Numbered from the stretch's first letter, positions 1 through 6,288 are shown. The stretch: 10,225 nucleotides of DNA from DATBFX01 sp036558305 (GCA_036558305.1 DATBFX010000108.1:1-10225), one strand, 5' to 3'. Notes: generated by a model not told the origin, from the letters alone. Program-made: numbers and translations.

Positions 1-548
1 GCGTCACCGCCGATCCGGCCGTCGACGATCAGGTGTTGAAACGAGAGCGCCGGGTCGTGCGCCCGCGGAATCGCTGCTCCGTGAGCCCTTCGACGCAAGG
101 CAAACGACCCGAGCGATGCCAACGCCGATTGCAACTCCCTCGGGCGATCAAGCACCGGCACCCGCAACTTCGGGAACTCGTCAAGTAGCCCTTGCAGACC
201 CGCGGTAATCTGACCCGGCACGACGACGGCCACCGGCGACTCCCTCTCGATCACCGCCATCATTCCGTCCGCGGACCGCGCACCGCGTCTCGCCACGTAA
301 TCCGCCGCAACGGCCGCGGTCGCGGCGAGCGCGGTCTTCGGCTCGTCCCACATGAGATAACCGGGCACCGGCAGCAGCGTGATCCCATCCGGTACCGGTG
401 GATGACCCAACCAGACGATCCAACCGTCGACCCTCGCCAATTGGTCATACGGGACGATGAACGGGTCGATTGCCTGGGCGCGCTTCGTAAGCGTCGAGTT
501 TGCGCCGAGCGCGGCTTCGAGCAATTCCTCCCCGGTATCGAGCAACAC
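1..548 (-). CDS. Unrecognised protein, 3' end cut by the window edge
   Basis: An open frame reads without stops from just after the PfpI-family gene to the window edge, giving about 182 residues of N-terminal part. It is not a family I recognise. The visible sequence begins around VLLDTGEELLEAALG, continues with a segment containing DGWIVWLGHPPVPDG, and has a hydrophobic beta-like stretch (PVAVVVPGQI) followed by an alternating leucine/valine segment. There is no signal peptide or membrane helix. The start is uncertain. I chose GTG at 548, five bases after the upstream TGA. A CTG at 557 would overlap the upstream stop by four bases as CTGA. No strong Shine-Dalgarno is visible; GGCGGA lies nearby. 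The tight junction suggests co-transcription and translational coupling with the PfpI-family gene. The frame is judged real because it stays open for over 500 bases with a protein-like composition, unlike the arginine-rich frames beside it. Confidence 0.6.
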   Translation of the reverse strand, partial: MLLDTGEELLEAALGANSTLTKRAQAIDPFIVPYDQLARVDGWIVWLGHPPVPDGITLLPVPGYLMWDEPKTALAATAAVAADYVARRGARSADGMMAVIERESPVAVVVPGQITAGLQGLLDEFPKLRVPVLDRPRELQSALASLGSFALRRRAHGAAIPRAHDPALSFQHLIVDGRIGGD

Positions 549-553
549 CTCGG

Positions 554-1105
554 TCAGTCCGCCGCGCCCACGGGAACGGCCGCGAGGCCGACCGCCTTCA
601 GCAACGCTTCGTTGAACGCCGCCAGGTCCGCCGGGATGCGCGACGAGATCAGGTTGCCATCTTCCACGACCGGCTGATCGACGTATTCGGCGCCGGCATT
701 GATCACGTCGTCGCGAATCTTGTTGACGCAGGTCGTCGTGCGCCCCTTCAGAACACCCGCCGATATCAACAACTGCGGCCCGTGGCAGATCGACCCGACC
801 GGTCGCCCACTCTCGACGAATCGCCGCGTGAACTCCACCGCCGGCTCGTAGATGCGAAGATTTTCGGGCGAGCCGCCACCCGGAATGACCAGCAGATCGA
901 ACGACGCGAAATCCTCGTCGGTCACCTCGTCGAAGGTCTTGTCCGACCGCAACGACGCTCCCTTTTTGCCGTCGATCGCGCCGTGCTCGATCCCGATGAT
1001 CGTTACTTCGGCGCCGTGTGCTTCGAGCGCCGCCTTCGGATCGACCGCCTCGCAGTCCTCGAAATTCTTGGCCAACACCATCGCCACCCGTTTGCGCGAT
1101 GTCAT
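554..1105 (-). CDS. DJ-1/PfpI family protein (class I glutamine amidotransferase-like)
   Basis: The 183-residue product is a single-domain DJ-1/PfpI protein of normal family length. The nucleophile elbow is at residues 104-111 (GSICHGPQ), with the expected catalytic Cys107 followed by His108. The N-terminal strand ends in FEDCE (15-19), where PfpI-type proteins carry the conserved acidic residue. PGGG lies at 75-78, and the C-terminal SRIPADLAAF segment (155-164) matches the family's SRxPxDLpAF motif. Members include intracellular peptidases and chaperone or glyoxalase/deglycase-like stress proteins; the sequence does not say which activity applies here. The start at 1105 is chosen because AAGGAGGT lies at the right distance upstream and the homologous part begins here. 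A longer frame to 1180 adds 25 residues with no family support. The gene is followed almost without a gap by the partial gene at 548-1, suggesting a two-gene unit. The 138-base spacer separating it from thrS shows no clear terminator or promoter. Confidence 0.93.
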   Translation of the reverse strand: MTSRKRVAMVLAKNFEDCEAVDPKAALEAHGAEVTIIGIEHGAIDGKKGASLRSDKTFDEVTDEDFASFDLLVIPGGGSPENLRIYEPAVEFTRRFVESGRPVGSICHGPQLLISAGVLKGRTTTCVNKIRDDVINAGAEYVDQPVVEDGNLISSRIPADLAAFNEALLKAVGLAAVPVGAAD

Positions 1106-1112
1106 CGCTGCC

Positions 1113-1120
1113 ACCTCCTT
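1113..1120 (-). promoter_or_regulatory. Shine-Dalgarno of the PfpI-family gene
   Basis: On the minus strand AAGGAGGT is followed by GGCAGCG and then ATG at 1105. This is a full match to the anti-Shine-Dalgarno core at good spacing, and it decides the start against the longer upstream ATG. Confidence 0.85.
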
Positions 1121-1243
1121 CTTGCCTGACCGCACGCGCATATGCGGCACGCGAGTCAGTGTACCGGCGACCGCCACCACGGATGGGCACCGCAGTTGCG
1201 CCGCGGCCGAAGATCGGTTCGGATCTGCGGCGTTCCCCGGCTG

Positions 1244-3043
1244 CTAGTCGGGAACCAGTTCCAGCGACTTCCGATCGTTTACCCTCGTCGCCATCTCGGC
1301 GAATGCTTCGACCGCCATCGCGCCGAGGTCCTCTCCGGAGCGGAGTCTGACCGCGACCGCGTTGTCGTTGACCTCCCGCTTTCCGATCACGAGCATGTAC
1401 GGGAGCTTCTGGAGTTGCGCGTTGCGGATCTTCGCCTGCATCCGGTCCCGGCTCACGTCGACTTCTGCCCGCAGACCGCGATCCGTCAGCAGCCGCTCCA
1501 CCCGCCGCGCGAACTCGACCTCGTTGTCCGTGATCGGGATGATCGCCGCCTGGACCGGCGCGAGCCAGACCGGGAAGGCGCCCGCGTAGTGCTCGACCAA
1601 GCCCCCGACGAACCGTTCCATCGATCCGAGCAGCGTCCGGTGGATCATCACCGCCCGATGCCGCTCGCCGTCCTCGCCCACGTAGGTGACGTCGAACCGC
1701 TCGGGAAGATTGAAATCGGCCTGGATCGTCGGGCCCGTCCACTCGCGCCCCAGCGCATCGAGCCACTTGATGTCGATCTTCGGCCCGTAGAACGCGCCGC
1801 CGCCCGGGTCGATCTTGTACGGCAACCCGCGCGACTCGAGACCTTCTCGCAGTCGCGCGATCGCCTTCTCCCACGTCTCCTCGTCGCCGATTGCCTTCTC
1901 TGGGCGTGTCGCCAGATACGACATGAACTGGTAGCCGAAGACGTCGGCCATGTGCTCGGCCAGCTCGATGACTCCGCGCACCTCGTCGACGACCTGCTCG
2001 GGACGACAGAAGATGTGGGCGTCGTCCTGCGTGAACCCGCGCACCCGCAGCATGCCGTGGAGCGTCCCGGATCGCTCGTACCGGTAGACCGTACCCAACT
2101 CCGCGTACCGAATCGGCAGGTCCCGATAAGAGCGCACCTGGCTCTTGTAGATCATGATGTGGCCGGGACAGTTCATCGGTTTGAGGTAGTAATCGACCTC
2201 CTCGATCGACATCGGAGAGTACATGTTCTCTTTGTACGTTTCGAGGTGCCCGGATATCTCATAGATCTTGTGCGAGGCGATGTGGGGTGTGTTGACGAGG
2301 TCGTATCCCCGCGCAAGCTGTTCCTTTTGCTCGAACTGCTCGACCAGGTACCGGACCATCGCCCCCTTCGGATGCCAGAGGATCAGCCCGGCGCCAATCT
2401 CCTCCGACACCGAAAACAGGTCGAGCTCGCGCCCGAGCCGGCGGTGGTCCCGCCGCTGCGCCTCTTCCAGTTTTCGGAGATGCTCATCGAGTTCTTCCTG
2501 CGTCGGCCAGGCCGTTCCGTAAATGCGTTGGAGCATCGGCCGATTTTCGTCGCCCCGCCAATAGGCGCCGGCGATCGATTGCAGCGTGAACGGTCCGATC
2601 TCGGCCGTCGTCGCGACGTGAGGGCCGCGACAAAGGTCCAAGAAATGACCCTGCTGATACGTCGAAATCGTCTCGTCTTCGGGAAATCCTTGGATCAGCT
2701 CAACCTTGTAGGGGTTTGACTTGAAGATGTCGAGTGCTTCCTGGCGAGACACCACCGACCGAACGAACGGCTCGGCCTTCGACTGGTTCACTCGCATCCG
2801 GCGCTCGATCTCGGCGAGGTCGTCGGGAGCGAGCGGACGCGGCAGATCCATGTCGTAGTAAAAGCCGTGCTCAATCGCCGGACCGATGGCGAACTTGGCA
2901 TCCGGAAAGATCTCCTGGACCGCCTCGGCCATCAGGTGGGCGCAGGAGTGCCGCATCCGCGCCAGCTCGTATTCCCGCTGGTCGTCCGGCGAGAACGCGA
3001 TATCCATCTCGTCGACGACTTCCTGTACCTGTTCCGCTACCAT
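1244..3043 (-). CDS. thrS: Threonine--tRNA ligase, TGS-less form
   Basis: This 599-residue class II aminoacyl-tRNA synthetase charges tRNA-Thr in the cytoplasm. The editing domain comes first, with the zinc-like ligand set H32 and H36 (RHSCAH) and C138 and H142 (CRGPH), matching the HxxxH...CxxxH editing site. The catalytic core has the three zinc ligands C292 (NCPGH), H343 (QDDAH) and H468 (MIHRTLLGS), motif 2 around residues 321-340, and motif 3 around 469-480. An anticodon-binding domain follows from about 493 to the end (LAPVQAAIIP...LVIGKREV). Against E. coli ThrRS, ligand numbering is offset by about 41-44, so the N-terminal TGS domain of about 60 residues is missing. The start at 3043 is supported by GAGGAG 7 bases upstream. 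An in-frame ATG at 3118 would lie inside the T-box antiterminator and is rejected. The gene sits behind its own promoter and a T-box leader, so it is probably induced by threonine-tRNA limitation. The downstream spacer shows no convincing terminator. Confidence 0.98.
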   Translation of the reverse strand: MVAEQVQEVVDEMDIAFSPDDQREYELARMRHSCAHLMAEAVQEIFPDAKFAIGPAIEHGFYYDMDLPRPLAPDDLAEIERRMRVNQSKAEPFVRSVVSRQEALDIFKSNPYKVELIQGFPEDETISTYQQGHFLDLCRGPHVATTAEIGPFTLQSIAGAYWRGDENRPMLQRIYGTAWPTQEELDEHLRKLEEAQRRDHRRLGRELDLFSVSEEIGAGLILWHPKGAMVRYLVEQFEQKEQLARGYDLVNTPHIASHKIYEISGHLETYKENMYSPMSIEEVDYYLKPMNCPGHIMIYKSQVRSYRDLPIRYAELGTVYRYERSGTLHGMLRVRGFTQDDAHIFCRPEQVVDEVRGVIELAEHMADVFGYQFMSYLATRPEKAIGDEETWEKAIARLREGLESRGLPYKIDPGGGAFYGPKIDIKWLDALGREWTGPTIQADFNLPERFDVTYVGEDGERHRAVMIHRTLLGSMERFVGGLVEHYAGAFPVWLAPVQAAIIPITDNEVEFARRVERLLTDRGLRAEVDVSRDRMQAKIRNAQLQKLPYMLVIGKREVNDNAVAVRLRSGEDLGAMAVEAFAEMATRVNDRKSLELVPD

Positions 3044-3050
3044 TGCCGGT

Positions 3051-3056
3051 CTCCTC
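3051..3056 (-). promoter_or_regulatory. Shine-Dalgarno of thrS
   Basis: GAGGAG precedes the ATG at 3043 by 7 bases on the minus strand and follows the T-box terminator. It fixes the start downstream of the riboswitch and confirms that the N-terminus lacks a TGS domain. Confidence 0.8.
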
Positions 3057-3070
3057 GTTCGATGCGCAAC

Positions 3071-3106
3071 AAAAACGGCCCGCGCCCCACAAGGGACGTC
3101 GGACCG
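3071..3106 (-). terminator. Intrinsic terminator of the thrS T-box
   Basis: On the minus strand, CGGTCCG (3106-3100) and CGTCCC (3098-3093), with A3099 bulged, pair with GGGGCG (3088-3083) and CGGGCCG (3082-3076) around a TTGT loop. The stem has 13 pairs including two G-T, followed at once by TTTTT (3075-3071). It competes with the antiterminator and is the OFF state of the switch. Confidence 0.92.
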
Positions 3107-3121
3107 ACGTGGTTCCACCCT
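3092..3121 (-). promoter_or_regulatory. T-box antiterminator helix
   Basis: The antiterminator can be drawn completely. AGGG (3121-3118) pairs with CCCT (3095-3092). TGGAACC (3117-3111) forms the 7-nt bulge that receives the tRNA NCCA end. ACGTCG (3110-3105) pairs with CGACGT (3101-3096) around GTC. Bases 3105-3092 are shared with the terminator's 5' arm, so the two folds exclude each other. Confidence 0.9.
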
Positions 3122-3340
3122 ACTTCCGGCTTACCCGTACGGTAAGCCGCTCCTGTTCGCCGCTAACGGGGCGCCCCGGACCGAGCTACCGGCGCCTGGG
3201 CGCTTTCGGCGGTCTGCTCGCAGGTGGTTTTCCCGGCTCGATCTCCGTGTCGCCGTTCCAGCAATGGGCGACATCTCTGGCGGAACCGTGACCGGTACTC
3301 GTCCTGGTCGACGCAAGGTCGAGATTCGATTGTTGCCGAT

Positions 3341-3370
3341 AGCATAGGGACTCGCGCGCGATTCTGTCAA
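3341..3370 (-). promoter_or_regulatory. thrS promoter overlapping the upstream stop codon
   Basis: TTGACA (3370-3365) and TATGCT (3346-3341) are separated by 18 bases on the minus strand. The -35 hexamer is perfect and the -10 matches four of six positions. Transcription would start near 3334, giving a leader long enough for the T-box. The TGA stop of the S11 carboxypeptidase gene (3369-3367) lies inside the -35 box. Confidence 0.8.
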
Positions 3371-4578
3371 TCGGGTCTCTTCCGCGTCGTCGTCGACCCT
3401 CCGATCACCGATCCGAGCACGCCCGCGACGATCACGATGCCGGTGACGGCGACGGCAACCAGGAGTTTGCCGTCGAAGCGGTCCAATGCACCGGTACCGG
3501 CCGATTCAGACGCCGGTGCCGGCGTCTGAATCAGTGGGCCGGCTTCGCTATCGGCTACGGGACTCGGTGCCGGGGTCCCGCTCGATCGGGGTGAGCCGAA
3601 GGAAGCGCCGGGCGTTGCCTGGGCTTCGATGCGGGCGGCATCGGGATCGCGAAAGCCGACGACCTCGCCGGTGATCGGACGCTTGTTCGCGACCCTGGCC
3701 TCTTTCTGCTCGAATGCGTAGTCGAGCAGCACTCGGTCGTCGTCGTACCAATCGTCGGGCGCGACGCCGTCGAGCGTGACCGAGATCATCGTGTTGCCGT
3801 TTCGGCGTGCGACCTCGATCAAGCAATATCCCGCGTCGTCGTCGTAACCCGTCTTACCGCCGACGAGATCCTGGTAGGTGTTGAGCATCTTGTTGGTGTT
3901 GGTCACTGTGTAGGAGCCGTCGGACGTGGTGTACTGGGCCGTGGAGATCAGATCGACGAACATCGGGTACTTCAAGGCGTACATCGTGAAGACCGCGAGA
4001 TCGTGGGCGGAGGAGTAGTGACCCTTGACACCCCAACCGTCCGGCCGCACCAGGTGCGTCTCGGTGAGTCCCATGTCGCGGATGCGCTCGTTCATTTCGT
4101 CGACGAAGTGGCTGACGGCCTTGCTGTCGCTGTCGCCGTTCTCGTAACCAAGTGCCCTGGCGACCGCGTGCGCGGCGTCGTTGCCGGACGGGAGCATCAT
4201 CCCGTAGAGCAGGTCCCGAAGCGTGAACGACTCGCCGGAACCGAACCCCATCACCGTCGACGATTGCGGATCGAAGACGTCCGAATCGTCGGTGGTAATA
4301 ACCTGGTCCAGGTTCCCGCGTTCGAGTGCCTCGATTGTGGTGAAGACCTTGGTGAGACTCGCCATCGCCACCTCTTGGTGGGCGGCCCGCTGGGCGAAGA
4401 CCTCGCCCGTGTCGGCGTCGATGACGATGTAGCGCTTCGACGTGATCTGGAGATCGGGAACCTCCTGCGCCCGGATGATGAAGGGAAACAGGCACGGGAA
4501 TAAACTCGCGAGGATCGCGCTGGATCGGACGATCGCCCGCATCATGGCTGGCCAATGAGTGGTCCGACGAAGAGGCAT
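3367..4578 (-). CDS. D-alanyl-D-alanine carboxypeptidase (peptidase S11, low-mass PBP)
   Basis: The 403-residue product should trim the terminal D-Ala of peptidoglycan stem peptides on the outer face of the membrane. The three active-site motifs of the S11 serine family are present: SLTK at 74-77 (nucleophile Ser74, Lys77), SGN at 131-133 and KTG at 242-244. The N-terminus has a basic start and a hydrophobic stretch at about 17-36, a likely signal peptide. The catalytic domain spans about 42-295. A Pro/Ser/Ala-rich linker (about 320-362) leads to a hydrophobic helix (371-393) and a short basic tail (TRKRPD), so the enzyme is probably anchored by a true C-terminal transmembrane helix rather than the amphipathic helix of E. 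coli PBP5; the PBP5-type beta C-terminal domain is not evident. ATG 4578 is chosen because GGAG lies 11 bases upstream; ATG at 4545 or 4542 would also leave a signal peptide. The linker contains a perfect palindrome. Confidence 0.95.
   Translation of the reverse strand: MPLRRTTHWPAMMRAIVRSSAILASLFPCLFPFIIRAQEVPDLQITSKRYIVIDADTGEVFAQRAAHQEVAMASLTKVFTTIEALERGNLDQVITTDDSDVFDPQSSTVMGFGSGESFTLRDLLYGMMLPSGNDAAHAVARALGYENGDSDSKAVSHFVDEMNERIRDMGLTETHLVRPDGWGVKGHYSSAHDLAVFTMYALKYPMFVDLISTAQYTTSDGSYTVTNTNKMLNTYQDLVGGKTGYDDDAGYCLIEVARRNGNTMISVTLDGVAPDDWYDDDRVLLDYAFEQKEARVANKRPITGEVVGFRDPDAARIEAQATPGASFGSPRSSGTPAPSPVADSEAGPLIQTPAPASESAGTGALDRFDGKLLVAVAVTGIVIVAGVLGSVIGGSTTTRKRPD
3503..3532. repeat. Perfect inverted repeat inside the carboxypeptidase linker
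   Basis: GATTCAGACGCCGG and its exact complement flank a TG centre, giving 14-bp arms. It lies in the part coding for the low-complexity linker (around QTPAPASES), where protein constraint is weak. It has no T run after it, so a terminator role is not supported. Confidence 0.85.
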
Positions 4579-4650
4579 CGGCGGGGAAACTCCGAATTCG
4601 GATCGTCAGTCTCAGGATATGGCCGACGATGGACGGATTGCGCTCCGCAG

Positions 4651-4680
4651 ATGGTAGTCAGCCGTTGAAGTGACCGTCAA
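4651..4680 (-). promoter_or_regulatory. Candidate promoter of the S11 carboxypeptidase gene
   Basis: TTGACG (4680-4675) and TACCAT (4656-4651) are 18 bases apart on the minus strand, just after the tRNA terminator and about 70 bases before the ATG. The -35 matches five of six consensus bases, the -10 four. The preceding terminator makes an independent promoter necessary. Confidence 0.5.
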
Positions 4681-4692
4681 CCGATCGACACG

Positions 4693-4721
4693 AAAAACGC
4701 CCGGCCACGAAGGCCGGGCGT
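4693..4721 (-). terminator. Intrinsic terminator after tRNA-Val
   Basis: CGCCCGGCC (4698-4706) and GGCCGGGCG (4712-4720) form a 9-bp perfect stem around a five-base loop, extended by one A-T pair. On the minus strand it is followed by TTTTT (4697-4693), starting 15 bases past the tRNA 3' end. The other side has only TCTTCT, so minus-strand termination is much better supported. Confidence 0.92.
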
Positions 4722-4735
4722 CTTCTCCGAACCGG

Positions 4736-4809
4736 TGGGCGATACTGGATTCGAACCAGTGACCTCCACGATGTCAACGTGGCGCTCTAACCGACTGAGC
4801 TAACCGCCC
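4736..4809 (-). tRNA. tRNA-Val (anticodon GAC)
   Basis: The 74-nt cloverleaf closes fully. The acceptor GGGCGGT pairs with ATCGCCC (one G-T pair), the D arm is GCTC/GAGC, and the anticodon arm is CCACG/CGTGG with loop TTGACAT. The T arm ACTGG/CCAGT encloses TTCGAAT. The anticodon GAC reads the valine codons GUC and GUU. The discriminator is A. CCA is not encoded, because the bases after the discriminator are CCG, so CCA must be added by the nucleotidyltransferase. The gene has its own consensus promoter upstream and a strong terminator downstream, so it is a monocistronic tRNA unit. Confidence 0.97.
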
Positions 4810-4842
4810 ACGACCGTCAGGAATGCCCCGCCGGTGCCAAGG

Positions 4843-4872
4843 ATTATAGCCAGCGGCACGCAGGGGTGTCAA
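4843..4872 (-). promoter_or_regulatory. tRNA-Val promoter, perfect consensus, overlapping the serS stop
   Basis: TTGACA (4872-4867) and TATAAT (4848-4843) are both perfect matches, with an 18-base spacer. The tRNA 5' end is 33 bases beyond the -10, fitting a short processed 5' leader. The serS stop TGA (4871-4869) lies inside the -35 hexamer. Confidence 0.92.
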
Positions 4873-6179
4873 TCGCGGTTGGGCGGCGTGGCCGGTCCGA
4901 TCGGAGGTTGGACGTCGATGACCTCTTGACCGCCGAGGTAGGGACGAAGCACTTCGGGGATCTCGAACGAGCCGTCCTCCCGCTGGCAGTTCTCGATGAT
5001 CGAGATGACGGTCCGGGGAAGGGCGAGACCGGAGCCATTGAGCGTGTGCATGAACTGTGGCCGGCCACCGCCCGACGGGCGGAATCGGAGGTTGGCGCGG
5101 CGGGCCTGAAAGTCGAGGAAGTTTGAGCAGGAGGAGACTTCGAGCCATTCCTGAGAGCCGGGCGCCCAGGTTTCGAGGTCGAATTTGGCGGCGGCGGTGA
5201 AGGAGAGGTCGCCGGTACACATCTGGAGGAGGCGATAGGGGAGACCGAGGGCTTTGAGGACGTCTTCGGCTTCGCCGATGAGGCGATTGTGCTCTTCGAT
5301 CGACCTGTCGGGGTGGACGAATTTGACCATCTCGACTTTGTCGAACTGGTAGCCGCGTTTGATGCCGCGGACGTCGCGACCGGCGGAGAGTTGCTCGCGG
5401 CGAAAGCAGGCGGTGAAGGCGACGTGGTAGATGGGGAGGAGTTCCTCGTCGAGAATCTCGTCGCGGTACATATTAGTGACCGGGACTTCGGCGGTCGGGA
5501 TGAACCACTTGTCTTCGTAGGCGTCGCGGAATTGGGCGTCGCCGAACTTGGGGAGTTGACCGGTGCCGACGAGCATCTCCTCAAGGACCATGTAGGGCGG
5601 GTACACCTCCTGGTACCCATGTTTCTGGACGTGGAGGTCGAGCATCCAGGTGATGAGGGCGCGTTGGAGGCGGGCGGCGTCGCCGCGCATGATGTAGAAG
5701 CGGGAGCCGGAGACTTTGACGCCGCGTTCGAAATCGATGATGCCGAGTTGCTCGGCGATTTCCCAATGGGGGCGCGGGGTGAAGCCGAAGGGGCGGGGTT
5801 CGCCGACGGTGCGGACGACGACGTTGGCCGATTCGTCCGGTCCGTCGGGAACATCGGGAAGCGGCAGGTTGGGGACGCCGAGCAGGAGCTCGCGGAGTTG
5901 GTCGTCGATGACCCGGGCCTTGGCGTCGAGGTCGTCGATGGTGTCCCCGATCCCGCGGAGGTTTTCGATGAGTTGCCGGCGTTGTTCCGGGTCGCGGGAT
6001 TTGCTAACGGCCTTCGAACCTTCGTTGCGCTCGGCCTTGAGGGCCTCGACTTCGGTCAGGAGCGCACGGCGTTGAGCGTCCAGGGTCACGATCTCGTCGA
6101 TCGGGGCGGTGGTGTGGAGGCGGGCGATGCCGGCTTTGACGGTTTCTGGGTTTTCGCGGATGAGGCGGATGTCGAGCAT
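4869..6179 (-). CDS. serS: Serine--tRNA ligase
   Basis: The 436-residue product charges tRNA-Ser (and tRNA-Sec where present) in the cytoplasm. It is a standard-length class II SerRS of the common bacterial type. The N-terminal MLDIRLIRENPE is the family start, followed by the charged antiparallel coiled-coil arm at about 30-100 that grips the long variable arm of tRNA-Ser. The catalytic core has PTAEVP (228-233) for serine binding, motif 2 with CFRRE (258-262) and GRDVRGIKRGYQF (267-279), and motif 3 NGSGLALPRT (381-390) with its arginine at 389. The ATG at 6179 is preceded by AAAGGAG at six bases. The product ends at PNRD, with its stop inside the tRNA-Val promoter. No T-box sequence is visible upstream, unlike thrS. 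Its coding strand is strikingly G-poor and C-rich compared with thrS. Confidence 0.98.
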   Translation of the reverse strand: MLDIRLIRENPETVKAGIARLHTTAPIDEIVTLDAQRRALLTEVEALKAERNEGSKAVSKSRDPEQRRQLIENLRGIGDTIDDLDAKARVIDDQLRELLLGVPNLPLPDVPDGPDESANVVVRTVGEPRPFGFTPRPHWEIAEQLGIIDFERGVKVSGSRFYIMRGDAARLQRALITWMLDLHVQKHGYQEVYPPYMVLEEMLVGTGQLPKFGDAQFRDAYEDKWFIPTAEVPVTNMYRDEILDEELLPIYHVAFTACFRREQLSAGRDVRGIKRGYQFDKVEMVKFVHPDRSIEEHNRLIGEAEDVLKALGLPYRLLQMCTGDLSFTAAAKFDLETWAPGSQEWLEVSSCSNFLDFQARRANLRFRPSGGGRPQFMHTLNGSGLALPRTVISIIENCQREDGSFEIPEVLRPYLGGQEVIDVQPPIGPATPPNRD

Positions 6180-6219
6180 GTGGGTCTCCTTTGAGCGATT
6201 CTACCTGTCGTAGACGCGA

Positions 6220-6250
6220 CGACGCCCCACCGGGTTAGGGTGGGGCGTCG
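6220..6250. repeat. 12-bp GC-rich hairpin between the HNH gene and serS
   Basis: CGACGCCCCACC (6220-6231) pairs exactly with its complement at 6239-6250 around a seven-base loop. On the minus strand it lies between the HNH stop and the serS Shine-Dalgarno. No T run follows on either side, so it is either a Rho-assisted or non-canonical terminator, an mRNA-stabilising stem, or a serS leader structure. Confidence 0.75.
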
Positions 6251-6257
6251 GTGGGCG

Positions 6258-6275
6258 GCGTGGCGGTGGCCACGC
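6258..6275. repeat. 7-bp hairpin next to the 12-bp hairpin
   Basis: GCGTGGC and GCCACGC close a GGTG loop. It begins 13 bases beyond the HNH stop codon in the minus-strand direction, forming a tandem pair with the stem at 6220-6250. Confidence 0.6.
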
Positions 6276-6288
6276 GCCGGTCCTGCCC

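Larger units (their letters stand above)
3071..3334 (-). promoter_or_regulatory. Threonine T-box riboswitch, transcriptional type
   Basis: Read on the minus strand, the thrS leader has the parts of a T-box in order. Stem I carries an AGTA motif at 3299-3296, an AGAGA bulge at 3278-3274, and a distal stem TGTCGCC/GGCGACA (3273-3267 with 3254-3248) closing a loop that contains GCTGGAAC. On the 3' side, AAAACCACC (3230-3222) offers two ACC triplets as the threonine specifier; ACC at 3227-3225, followed by A, fits best. Stem III is a perfect 8-bp hairpin, GGCTTACC/GGTAAGCC (3148-3128). The T-box sequence AGGGTGGAACCACG lies at 3121-3108, followed by the terminator. In the known mechanism, uncharged tRNA pairs with the specifier by its anticodon and with TGGN by its acceptor end, stabilising the antiterminator. 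TGGA here predicts a U discriminator base in the cognate tRNA-Thr. The 5' limit is estimated from the promoter. Confidence 0.95.

Noticed and set aside
1106..1243. Promoter or terminator between thrS and the PfpI-family gene
   Set aside because: Only short stems such as CCGAA/TTCGG without a T run, and a TACACT without a matching -35, are visible; not strong enough to annotate.
192..1247. Several plus-strand frames opposite the first two genes
   Set aside because: Arg-rich translations without motifs; the minus-strand frames read as real proteins, one with a clear DJ-1/PfpI active site.
1142..2719. A 525-codon plus-strand frame opposite thrS
   Set aside because: Its translation is rich in Arg, Asp, Leu and Val with no recognisable domain. 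thrS on the minus strand carries all synthetase motifs.
3044..3118. Longer thrS start at 3118
   Set aside because: It would translate the antiterminator and terminator of the T-box and has no Shine-Dalgarno; the ATG at 3043 has one.
5289..6194. A 301-codon plus-strand frame opposite serS
   Set aside because: Acidic, Val/Gly/Asp-rich shadow translation produced by the C-rich coding strand of serS; no domain or upstream signal.
6198..6203. TAGAAT as a -10 box for serS
   Set aside because: It matches five of six bases, but no -35 is present at 16-18 bases (the hairpin arm lies there) and the transcript would start almost at the Shine-Dalgarno.
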